Assembly: GCA_964524515.1 (NCBI GenBank)
Contig: CAZGEA010000002.1
Span: forward strand, 124,001-188,000
Reading direction: 5' to 3'
Length of the DNA: 64,000 nt
Origin: CAZGEA01 sp964524515
GTDB taxonomy: Bacteria > Patescibacteriota > Microgenomatia > UBA8517
Shown here: in pieces, positions 1 through 6,893 of the stretch
Numbering within the stretch: position 1 is the first letter of the stretch
Layout of the letters: each line of letters starts with the position of its first letter
Position numbers and translations under genes: made by a program
The notes under the pieces: model-generated
Database searches by the model: none
What the model saw: only the letters and a program-made list of their open reading frames with translations
What the model was told of the DNA's origin: nothing

Positions 1-26
1 CGGTGCTTATATCTTAACTTCTTATT

Positions 27-881
27 TTACTTTGCTTTTGCTTCAACTGGTGGAGTAAGTTTCCTTATCTCTTCAATTGCAGCAACTGCTTCTTGCCATT
101 GCAAATTAAAATTGTCTAATTCCTCCTTGGCAGTGTTTCTTTTTTGTTCAATCAAATCAAGTACTTCTTGGAGTTGATATCCTCCTTGTTTCATCCAATT
201 AGCTTTGTTTGACTCAAAGTTAGCTAGTCCTTTTTTGTATTCTTCTACAGCGCGCTGAGACAAGTATGCAAGCCTCTCCTTTAATGGTTTGGCAGCTTCC
301 AGAACACTAATAAGAGTCTCGACAGATTTTTTAACTCGCTCAATTCTTTGAGTCCACTCAACCTTGTCTATAAACAAAGTCTTTGGATCAACAAAATTTA
401 GCCGTCTCAAGCCATCTTCAGCTTCGTTCTTCCAGCGATAAATTGCATCAATGTTTACATTTATCTCAGCAGCATTCGCAGCTTTCTTTAATACTGCTTC
501 AACCTCATCCATCAAAATATCAAAAAGTACATCTCCGTATTGGGCTTCATCAATTAGAATCCAATCTGGAATCGATATGCTTTTCCCAATTGACTCATAG
601 TGCCATGATAGGTTTCCATTCAGGACTGATTGAAGCGAAACATCACTTGATCTAAGTACTGCATAATGTAGTGCAGCGACAGTAGTGGCAATTGCCTGTC
701 CCATATCGTAATCTGGTCGCGTTGAAACACTTATCGTGGTTGGTACTCCGCTATTAACCTCAAAAAAATCGCGATATCCCCAAAGGATATTATACGCAAT
801 GTCTTTTATGGTGTTGGGAGCGGCCAACGTAACTTTGCCTGAGATCCCGATATGAGAATTAAAACTAAAAGGTGCTGTCAT
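27..881 (-). CDS. Hypothetical protein with C-terminal coiled coil
   Basis: Encodes 284 residues with no signal peptide or membrane span. The N-terminal half looks globular. The C-terminal half, from about residue 175, is rich in Glu, Lys, Ala and Leu and looks like a long coiled coil ('SVETLISVLEAAKPLKER' onward). An AGGAGG Shine-Dalgarno at 891-896 lies 9 nt before the ATG, which fixes the start. I do not recognise the family. It is transcribed in the same direction as the ubiquitin-like operon but is separated from it by two other genes, so a functional link is not shown. Confidence 0.75.
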   Translation of the reverse strand: MTAPFSFNSHIGISGKVTLAAPNTIKDIAYNILWGYRDFFEVNSGVPTTISVSTRPDYDMGQAIATTVAALHYAVLRSSDVSLQSVLNGNLSWHYESIGKSISIPDWILIDEAQYGDVLFDILMDEVEAVLKKAANAAEINVNIDAIYRWKNEAEDGLRRLNFVDPKTLFIDKVEWTQRIERVKKSVETLISVLEAAKPLKERLAYLSQRAVEEYKKGLANFESNKANWMKQGGYQLQEVLDLIEQKRNTAKEELDNFNLQWQEAVAAIEEIRKLTPPVEAKAK

Positions 882-1000
882 TTCGTTTGCCTCCTAAAGG
901 CATTTAACAGAAAGTAAGAAAGTTTTGCCCAATTTTTTGAGCAAAAGGAGTATACCAAAAAAACTATACATTTTCACCTTTTTTTGCTAATCTACAATCA

Positions 1001-1681
1001 ATGAACGCAAAATCTATTATTGCCGGTATAATTATTTTACTTTGCTTTGCTGGTGTTGGCGCCATTCTTTTTGCCCAACAAAATAAAAATTCAAACTCTT
1101 CAAATTCAACTAATAATAAAGTTGAAACTTCAACAAATGTCACTGAATCTGATAAAAAAATTCACGGATCATTATCTGATTTATTAAAACAAGGTGATAA
1201 TTACACTTGTAATTTTAACTATTCAGATGCAACTGGTGGCAAAACTCAAGGAAAAGTTTATGTATTATCAAAAGGAGCAAAGGTCTCTGGTGAATTTACA
1301 AACACACAAAAAAATGGACAAACTATAAAAACAAATATGATATTTGATGGCCAATATAATCATATTTGGGATCCTGACAAAAAAGAAGGCTTTAAGATGG
1401 CAATATCAAAAGAAGATCAAGATAAAATTTTCAATACTGATGGGGGAGGGCAAACTGATAAAACAACTCCAAATGATGTTGAATTTGATTGTTCAAAATG
1501 GGATATTGATACCAAACTTTTTATAGCACCAACTAACGTAAAATTCTCTGAATTTAATTTAAATTCAGTTGCTCCACAAGAAGGCTCAACTCAAAATACA
1601 AAAATAGATTGTAGTGTTTGTAATCAAGTCCCAGAGGGAACTGCAAGAAATGAATGTCTATCTGCTTTGAAGTGTCTCTAG
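1001..1681 (+). CDS. Membrane-anchored hypothetical extracellular protein
   Basis: Encodes 226 residues. A hydrophobic segment at about residues 5-25 is followed by an Asn/Ser/Thr-rich spacer and a beta-rich domain. Cysteines at 'YTCNF' and 'FDCSKW' and a C-terminal cluster (CSVCNQVPEGTARNEC) suggest disulfides outside the cell. No convincing lipobox is seen. It probably measures or binds something at the surface, but no family is recognised. No Shine-Dalgarno is visible; a TACAAT-like element lies just upstream of the ATG. Confidence 0.7.
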   Translation: MNAKSIIAGIIILLCFAGVGAILFAQQNKNSNSSNSTNNKVETSTNVTESDKKIHGSLSDLLKQGDNYTCNFNYSDATGGKTQGKVYVLSKGAKVSGEFTNTQKNGQTIKTNMIFDGQYNHIWDPDKKEGFKMAISKEDQDKIFNTDGGGQTDKTTPNDVEFDCSKWDIDTKLFIAPTNVKFSEFNLNSVAPQEGSTQNTKIDCSVCNQVPEGTARNECLSALKCL

Positions 1682-1687
1682 ATATTT

Positions 1688-2899
1688 TTACTTCTTAACA
1701 AACAAAATAACGTTTGGTAAATCTCGCCCTGGTCCCACTTTATAGCCTCCACTCCACAATGCAGTTGATCCGCCATCATCAAGATTCAAGCCATTTTCCA
1801 TGCCAAGTGCTTTGAGAGCAACTGCAGCTTCACCAACTGTAGCTGAGTGAACCACTCCAATGTACACAGTATTGCCTTTATTGGCCACAAAACTTCGGTT
1901 CCCTTTACTCCCTTTTTTAGGGTCGCCATCTGAAGTAAATTTAATATTTCCTCCCTCAACTAATAATGGATAATTAGACAAGACTCCATCAACTCCAGTA
2001 TCACGGCCCCAAGAACTCGCTGCCGAAACAAATCTCACATATCCACCACCAAAAATAACTGCAGGATTTGTGCTGTAAACATTATTTGAAGAATTAAAAT
2101 AAGTTTTGTTTTTATTCATTACCAATAAATCAAATGAATTAGTTTTACCTGAACATGTAGGATAGCTTGCTGGGCAAAAGTACGATCCATTAACTCCTGC
2201 ATATGCCCCTGATCGGGAAACATAAGTAGCCAGTGGTAGTACTGGGCAATTATTTGTGCAATCACTATCACTCGCCGTGTCCACGATCACTTTTGTAGAT
2301 CCCAAATCTCCAGATATCAAACTAACAACAAAATTCCCAGCTGTGGTTGATACTGTTTGTCTGGAATAACCACTTGATGGGGGAGTATTGTTAGCAGGCG
2401 CGTTTGCTGGAACTGTTACTGCAGTGGCCGCTGTTACTTTTGCTTTCTCACTGGCAATATCTTTTGATAATTGCGCAAGCTGTGCTGATGCAGAAGCCCA
2501 ATTGTTGTTTGTAAGAATTGTAATTGAATTTGCATAAAGTTCATCTAATTTTTTAGTGTCTTTTGAAATAACTTTCAAATCAACCAAGTCCTCATAAACT
2601 GAAACTGATTTACGATAAGTTTCCTGCATTTGGTTCAATCGATCACTTAATTCTTTGTTAACTTTTCTTTGATCTTCAGATTCAAGTTCTGCAATTTTTC
2701 TTTTTAAATTATCAATTTCGATTTGAAGAGTTTGAGTTTTTTGTTCCAGTTCCAGATTAATTATACGAGTTATTGAATATTTATTATTCAAAAATAAAAT
2801 TCCGTACAATAATCCAAGTACTGTACAAATTGCCAATACTGTTAATCCAATAGTAGGAATATTTTTTGCAATCCTATTTCTCAAAGTATTTGAAGCCAT
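1688..2899 (-). CDS. Phosphodiester glycosidase (NAGPA/DUF2233)-like surface protein
   Basis: About 403 residues from the chosen ATG at 2899. An N-terminal membrane span (about residues 11-35) is followed by a Glu/Lys/Leu-rich coiled coil to about residue 150. A C-terminal domain contains 'GVNGSYFCP', 'GNRSFVANKG' and 'NLDDGGSTALW', typical of the phosphodiester glycosidase family related to N-acetylglucosamine-1-phosphodiester alpha-N-acetylglucosaminidase. A role in editing surface glycans is an inference. The start is favoured over the longer frame (to 2941) because an AGTATA -10 complement at 2907-2912 is 7 nt upstream, the leaderless pattern used elsewhere here. Confidence 0.8.
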   Translation of the reverse strand: MASNTLRNRIAKNIPTIGLTVLAICTVLGLLYGILFLNNKYSITRIINLELEQKTQTLQIEIDNLKRKIAELESEDQRKVNKELSDRLNQMQETYRKSVSVYEDLVDLKVISKDTKKLDELYANSITILTNNNWASASAQLAQLSKDIASEKAKVTAATAVTVPANAPANNTPPSSGYSRQTVSTTAGNFVVSLISGDLGSTKVIVDTASDSDCTNNCPVLPLATYVSRSGAYAGVNGSYFCPASYPTCSGKTNSFDLLVMNKNKTYFNSSNNVYSTNPAVIFGGGYVRFVSAASSWGRDTGVDGVLSNYPLLVEGGNIKFTSDGDPKKGSKGNRSFVANKGNTVYIGVVHSATVGEAAVALKALGMENGLNLDDGGSTALWSGGYKVGPGRDLPNVILFVKK

Positions 2900-2935
2900 A
2901 ATATTTAGTATAAAGTAATTCCAAAAAACAAAAAA

Positions 2936-2962
2936 GGGCACCTTGTTTTATTTTAGGTGCCC
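2936..2962 (-). terminator. Intrinsic terminator
   Basis: GGGCACCT at 2936-2943 pairs with AGGTGCCC at 2955-2962. On the minus strand the hairpin is followed by a T-run (A-run on plus, 2930-2935). It ends the transcript of the 287-aa gene just upstream. Confidence 0.85.
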
Positions 2963-2970
2963 AATCACTA

Positions 2971-3834
2971 CTAGTTAAAAATTGGATTGATTGTTGAATC
3001 AACTAACAATTTTATTTCTTCAATTTGACCTTCAAGCATTTTAGCCTTTGCATAAATTATGCCCCAATTAGCTAAGTATATCTCGCTAGAATAATACGAT
3101 TTTGGACGATTGTCGTTCATGAGTCCCAAAATATCAATATTAACTGACAGAGCCTCCTCGATAAAAACTTGAATCCTGTTATCATTTTTCAAAAACTGCC
3201 TTTTGATTTTTACAAAATTTACGTACCTTAAATACAAAAATTGTTTTTGCCCAGAAACCAACTTTCTTGGTATTAGTTTCCAAATACGGTTTCTGATAAT
3301 TGGAATCCATATAAAAAAGTATCTTTTTGATGCTTTAATCCAATTGTTCAAAAGTTTCCACTTATCAAGAATTTCCTCACATTCACGATCTATTGACGAC
3401 TCCATTAGGTCAAGTATTTGGAAAATGGCCATTGCTTTGGCTATTTCGTCTATGGTTTTTATAAAAATTTCCCTATCAATAGCTTGCGGTTTTATATCTT
3501 CATTTGAAATTTGAACATAATCCAAAGGATCAATTAAGTTTACTAAAACATTTTTCTGCATTAGCAAATCCTCCCATTTTCTATTGCTTTTGATGGCAAA
3601 TACCAAGGCAATCACAATATTATATAAAGTGTCAAAATCTGATTTCTTTGAATCTTCAATTGTAAAATATGTCCAAGTTCGGCTAATCAATGTAGTTTTG
3701 TATAGTTTATCAATTGACCCTGCAATCAATCTTCTAAACAAAATAGTTTGGTTAGCATCAAGAAAAACATGAATACAAAATTCCTTGTTCGTTAGTTCAA
3801 TCATTATAGGTTTTGAAGGAGTCTGAATATTCAA
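2971..3834 (-). CDS. Hypothetical protein
   Basis: Encodes 287 residues, apparently cytoplasmic, helix-rich with several aromatic and basic stretches ('KRYFFIWIPIIRNRIWKL'). No domain is recognised. The frame opens with TTG at 3834, preceded by GGAGAT about 7 nt upstream; an ATG at 3804 is an alternative start. It sits directly downstream of the ubiquitin-like operon terminator, so it is probably a separate transcript, although read-through cannot be excluded. Confidence 0.65.
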   Translation of the reverse strand: MNIQTPSKPIMIELTNKEFCIHVFLDANQTILFRRLIAGSIDKLYKTTLISRTWTYFTIEDSKKSDFDTLYNIVIALVFAIKSNRKWEDLLMQKNVLVNLIDPLDYVQISNEDIKPQAIDREIFIKTIDEIAKAMAIFQILDLMESSIDRECEEILDKWKLLNNWIKASKRYFFIWIPIIRNRIWKLIPRKLVSGQKQFLYLRYVNFVKIKRQFLKNDNRIQVFIEEALSVNIDILGLMNDNRPKSYYSSEIYLANWGIIYAKAKMLEGQIEEIKLLVDSTINPIFN

Positions 3835-3883
3835 GATATATCTCCAATGTGCAATTAATAAGCTTTGAAAGTGTATTATATAA

Positions 3884-3924
3884 CAAAAAAGCCCCAGCTT
3901 TACGTTTTTTTTGTAAAACTGGGG
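3884..3924 (-). terminator. Terminator of the ubiquitin-like operon
   Basis: CCCCAG at 3892-3897 and CTGGGG at 3919-3924, with inner TTTAC/GTAAA pairing, followed on the minus strand by a T-run (3884-3890 on plus is A-rich). It lies 24 nt past the stop of the ubiquitin-like gene. Confidence 0.85.
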
Positions 3925-3947
3925 ACACTATCTCAATTATCTATTAT

Positions 3948-4199
3948 TTATCCGCCTTGAACATCTCCTACAACTAAAATTTTTTCACCTCTGAGAAGAA
4001 CTTGATCACGAGATGCATCTGCACTTCCAATTTTGATTGCATATCCCTCTGGCACTTCAAGTTTTGCCTCATCAAGCGCTTGTCCCACAGTCATTCCTTC
4101 AACGAATGGAATTTGGGCAATGTTGCTGCCAAATTTGGCAACGGTTACAAAAAGTCCTTCATCGGCTGGTGCATTTGGTACAAATACTGCGTCTGGCAT
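3948..4199 (-). CDS. Ubiquitin-like beta-grasp protein ending in Gly-Gly
   Basis: Encodes 83 residues. The layout matches the ThiS/MoaD/ubiquitin beta-grasp fold: a first beta-hairpin ('LFVTVAKFGSNIAQIPF'), a helix entry 'EGMTVGQALDEAKLE', then strands ending 'LLRGEKILVVGDVQGG'. The last two residues are a free Gly-Gly, so no processing is needed before activation by an E1. It is the last gene of an operon with E1-like, JAMM and E2-like genes. GGAAGAG lies just before the ATG at 4199; an in-frame TTG at 4217 overlapping the E1 stop is less likely. A sulfur carrier for thiamine or molybdopterin is the alternative, but no such pathway genes are nearby. Confidence 0.88.
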   Translation of the reverse strand: MPDAVFVPNAPADEGLFVTVAKFGSNIAQIPFVEGMTVGQALDEAKLEVPEGYAIKIGSADASRDQVLLRGEKILVVGDVQGG

Positions 4200-4213
4200 T
4201 TTCTCTCTTCCTT

Positions 4214-4879
4214 TCAACTGACACTGACAATGAATGAATGAGTAACGAAATCAAACAACGTTTCCCGTGGCACTGGTTTACCATTGGCCAGCTCTGCAAC
4301 TTGGTGTGAAATGAGCGAAGCAATCATCTGCGTATTGTAAATGATCGCTTGAGCAGTACAAGGCAATTTTAGCGCCTGGTCGTCGGAGTATAGCATTTTT
4401 GTCTCATATCGTAAACCTACCACTGGATCATGAGCGGCAAAAGAATAAATCCTTGCCATTTGTGCTCCCATTCGGCCTTCGATATAAAGATCAATCATCA
4501 CTTTTCGCTTTACAGCATTCCAGATGATTTTTCTTTGACTCATCGAATCAACAGCAGAGATAACAATTCCATGAGTAATCTGTTGCTTTTCAAATCGATC
4601 AGGAATTGCCCGAATTTTGACTCCAGAATACTCAAAACAAATCTCAGCCAAAGCTTCAACTTTCAGCTTGCCAATATCACTAATTCTGTATGGTTGATTT
4701 GGCAAATTGTGCAGTTCAACTTTATCATCGTCGTAGATAGTCAACTGCTTAATGCCCATTTTGCAAAGAGTTTGAGCAGTTGTTCCACCAATTCCACCAG
4801 CACCAATGATTGTAACTGGTAGATTAGCAAGCACTTGAGTGGGGACAATATCAGTTTGTCTCCAGAATCGATCGGTCAT
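4214..4879 (-). CDS. E1-like (ThiF/UBA family) activating enzyme
   Basis: Encodes 221 residues, about the size of a minimal ThiF/MoeB adenylation domain. The nucleotide-binding loop is GAGGIGG at residues 26-32, followed by 'YDDDKVELHNLPNQ', where the family usually has NLNRQ. 'VISAVDSM' at 107-113 carries the metal-site Asp, and Cys174 in 'LPCTAQ' is at the usual catalytic thioester position. The paired CxxC zinc site of MoeB/ThiF is absent. It is expected to adenylate the C-terminal glycine of the neighbouring ubiquitin-like protein and form a thioester. Its 5' end overlaps the JAMM gene by 29 nt. Confidence 0.9.
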   Translation of the reverse strand: MTDRFWRQTDIVPTQVLANLPVTIIGAGGIGGTTAQTLCKMGIKQLTIYDDDKVELHNLPNQPYRISDIGKLKVEALAEICFEYSGVKIRAIPDRFEKQQITHGIVISAVDSMSQRKIIWNAVKRKVMIDLYIEGRMGAQMARIYSFAAHDPVVGLRYETKMLYSDDQALKLPCTAQAIIYNTQMIASLISHQVAELANGKPVPRETLFDFVTHSFIVSVS

Positions 4880-5411
4880 GTTGTTTACTCCATAAAAAGT
4901 TCGGTGTTTCCAAAAATTCGACTTTCTCCGCTACTTCTCTTACCAACTCCTCCTTTTGGGCCGCGCTGTAATCGCTAAAAAACCTTATAGGCATATGGAT
5001 TGTTAATCGTGGATCAAAAGTATCGATTCTTGCCAAGAATTCATTTCTTGTATTTCCTACAATACTTACAATCCATCCCGATCCAAAATCTTTTATTTGC
5101 CTTCTATCTGTCGGACTCCAAAAAACAGCTCCATCTCCATGTGAATGCCACCATAACCGAAGTAAAGAAAGATTTGGTCCAAGAGAAATCATTAGTTCAG
5201 CAATTGCATCTCGGTTAATGATTGTGTTGCTAGGGTTGGATTTTTGCTTGAGAAGAAATATTTCCTCTATCACAAAATCAACTCCATCTTGTCTAACCAA
5301 TCCAAGGCCAGATATCTCAGTATCAACGCTATGGATATAGAAATGAAGTTTTTGCAAAACTCCAAATGGAATATAAACCACTGGTATTTGATCATATTCT
5401 TTATAGTCCAT
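4851..5411 (-). CDS. JAMM/MPN (JAB) metalloprotease, probable deubiquitinase-like
   Basis: Encodes 186 residues from the ATG at 5411, which overlaps the 3' end of the E2-like gene. The complete JAMM zinc motif is present: Glu32, then His89-Ser-His91-Gly, Ser99 and Asp102 (spacing HxH-x7-S-x2-D). JAMM proteins of this kind cleave isopeptide bonds or precursors of ubiquitin-like proteins. Because the partner already ends in Gly-Gly, removal of the modifier from targets is the more likely role. The frame extends upstream to 5606, but that part only shadows the E2-like gene. Confidence 0.9.
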   Translation of the reverse strand: MDYKEYDQIPVVYIPFGVLQKLHFYIHSVDTEISGLGLVRQDGVDFVIEEIFLLKQKSNPSNTIINRDAIAELMISLGPNLSLLRLWWHSHGDGAVFWSPTDRRQIKDFGSGWIVSIVGNTRNEFLARIDTFDPRLTIHMPIRFFSDYSAAQKEELVREVAEKVEFLETPNFLWSKQHDRSILETN

Positions 5412-6711
5412 GGATTTGCGCTTTTTGTACCTCAGGCCAACCTTGCATATCACCATAACTAAGCGGCGAGTACTCCAAAAAATTGATAACAGCATCAACA
5501 ACAAAAGAATATTCTTGCGATGCGAGATATTGCGTAATACTTGTCGTAACATTGCCATAGCAAAGATTTCCTCCACCTGTATCGTATGGGTGACTATCTC
5601 CATCAATATGCCTTGTAAGATTTGACACCTTAGGCATCGTCGAATTGTTAAATGAAACTATAATTTGATATGCCCCAAGTTCCCATGATTTTCCATCTGA
5701 ATCTTCTGGGGTACACAAAACCACAGTTTCAACCCAAAGTGCATCAGTATCAACTAATAGTTTGCTTATTTTTGAACTTTCCTGGAGCCTTTTGAGTTCA
5801 GTTTCAAAAATTGCAGAATAATCTCCACCCAATCTATCAATTGCCTGCTTTGTAGCAAACAACATCTTTTGTTCAGATATTGCCTTAGCAAGTTTTGAAG
5901 TTAATGTGTTGATATCAGTTGCAATTCTTGCAAGTGCATCATCTGTAGTTTTGGCTTGCCCTTTGTATCTATCAGTGCAAGCTTTAATATAGTCCGCTGC
6001 AAATGAATTCAAAAGTGCTTGATGCCTTGCCTCCTCTCGTTGCTTTTTCTCTTCAGGTGTTAGCCGAAGTTCATCATATCTGCTCAAAATTTCAGACAGA
6101 ATTTCACTTGTATTTTCTCCATCAGGGAGGTCAAAAAATACGTAAAGCGTATTCTCAAGCAATCCTGCAACAGCTATATTGTTGGAATCAATCAATAAAT
6201 TTGTGATTCCAGCAACTTCAAGTGCATCAGATTGATGATCATCTAGTTCAATCCCAAAAACTGATTTTATTTTTCTCCCTCTTGAATGATCTGGCATTGA
6301 CCAAAAACGAATAGCAAGGGTGTTTGGTCTATTGTTCACTGGTGAGGGATCACCGTGTGGATTTGACAGATAAACCAAAAGATTATGCTTTTTAGCAAAA
6401 TCAAGGATTAACTCGTAATAATCAAAAAGTTCTTCAAGGTTACTTTCAGATTCAATAATGACTCCATATTTTGACAAAAGAATTAAACCTTTGTCATTTG
6501 TTGGAATCTGGTGAACCTCATTTCGGTCTATTCCAAGAGCTGTAAGAGCTTTATCCATTTGTCTACCAACAAAAGCAATTCCTTTTGCCGGATATGGAGT
6601 TTTAATCTCAGCGGTAATGCATTTTATTCCCTGCATTATCAATTTATTTTGGAGACTTAAAACATCCCCCTCAACAAAAAAATATGCCCTTCTTGAAAAC
6701 TTAAATTTCAT
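5401..6711 (-). CDS. E2-like (UBC-fold) conjugating enzyme with long N-terminal region
   Basis: About 436 residues. The C-terminal 120 residues resemble a prokaryotic UBC/E2 domain: strands around 'ELGAYQIIVSF', then 'SHPYDTGGGNLCYGN' with an HP pair near residues 374-375 and a candidate catalytic Cys near 384, then helices to the end. Residues 1-200 form an unrecognised globular region, and 205-310 are Glu/Lys/Ala-rich and probably helical. It is the first gene of the operon, the classical place for an E2 beside E1, JAB and a ubiquitin-like protein. The E2 call rests on fold pattern plus context. The ATG at 6711 is preferred over TTG at 6720, which lies too close to the AAGGG. Confidence 0.75.
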   Translation of the reverse strand: MKFKFSRRAYFFVEGDVLSLQNKLIMQGIKCITAEIKTPYPAKGIAFVGRQMDKALTALGIDRNEVHQIPTNDKGLILLSKYGVIIESESNLEELFDYYELILDFAKKHNLLVYLSNPHGDPSPVNNRPNTLAIRFWSMPDHSRGRKIKSVFGIELDDHQSDALEVAGITNLLIDSNNIAVAGLLENTLYVFFDLPDGENTSEILSEILSRYDELRLTPEEKKQREEARHQALLNSFAADYIKACTDRYKGQAKTTDDALARIATDINTLTSKLAKAISEQKMLFATKQAIDRLGGDYSAIFETELKRLQESSKISKLLVDTDALWVETVVLCTPEDSDGKSWELGAYQIIVSFNNSTMPKVSNLTRHIDGDSHPYDTGGGNLCYGNVTTSITQYLASQEYSFVVDAVINFLEYSPLSYGDMQGWPEVQKAQIHGL

Positions 6712-6844
6712 AGTAGCCAATCCCTTCTCCTTATGCGGATAAATTGTAAATGTTCCTCAACTTTTCTCTTAACGCTGTAATTATATGTTTAGTGCAAGTT
6801 GAAGTCAAAAATACGGGAATAATTAATATTCATAAAAACAAAAA

Positions 6845-6876
6845 AACCTGAATGTTTTTGATTTAACATTCAGGTT
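6845..6876 (-). terminator. Intrinsic terminator after the UPF0182 gene
   Basis: AACCTGAATGTT (6845-6856) and AACATTCAGGTT (6865-6876) form a perfect 12-bp stem, with a T-run on the minus strand (A-run at 6836-6846 on plus). It separates the UPF0182 gene from the ubiquitin-like operon. Confidence 0.9.
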
Positions 6877-6893
6877 ATACATTTTTCTATCTT

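Noticed and set aside
5412..5606. N-terminal extension of the JAMM protein
   Set aside because: It lies wholly inside the E2-like coding region in another frame; the ATG at 5411 fits operon overlap.
3948..6711. Thiamine or molybdopterin sulfur-carrier operon, or a PRTRC system
   Set aside because: No thi/moa genes nearby, and JAMM plus E2-like genes point to conjugation. PRTRC would need an adjacent ParB-like gene; the only ParB-like gene is about 46 kb away.
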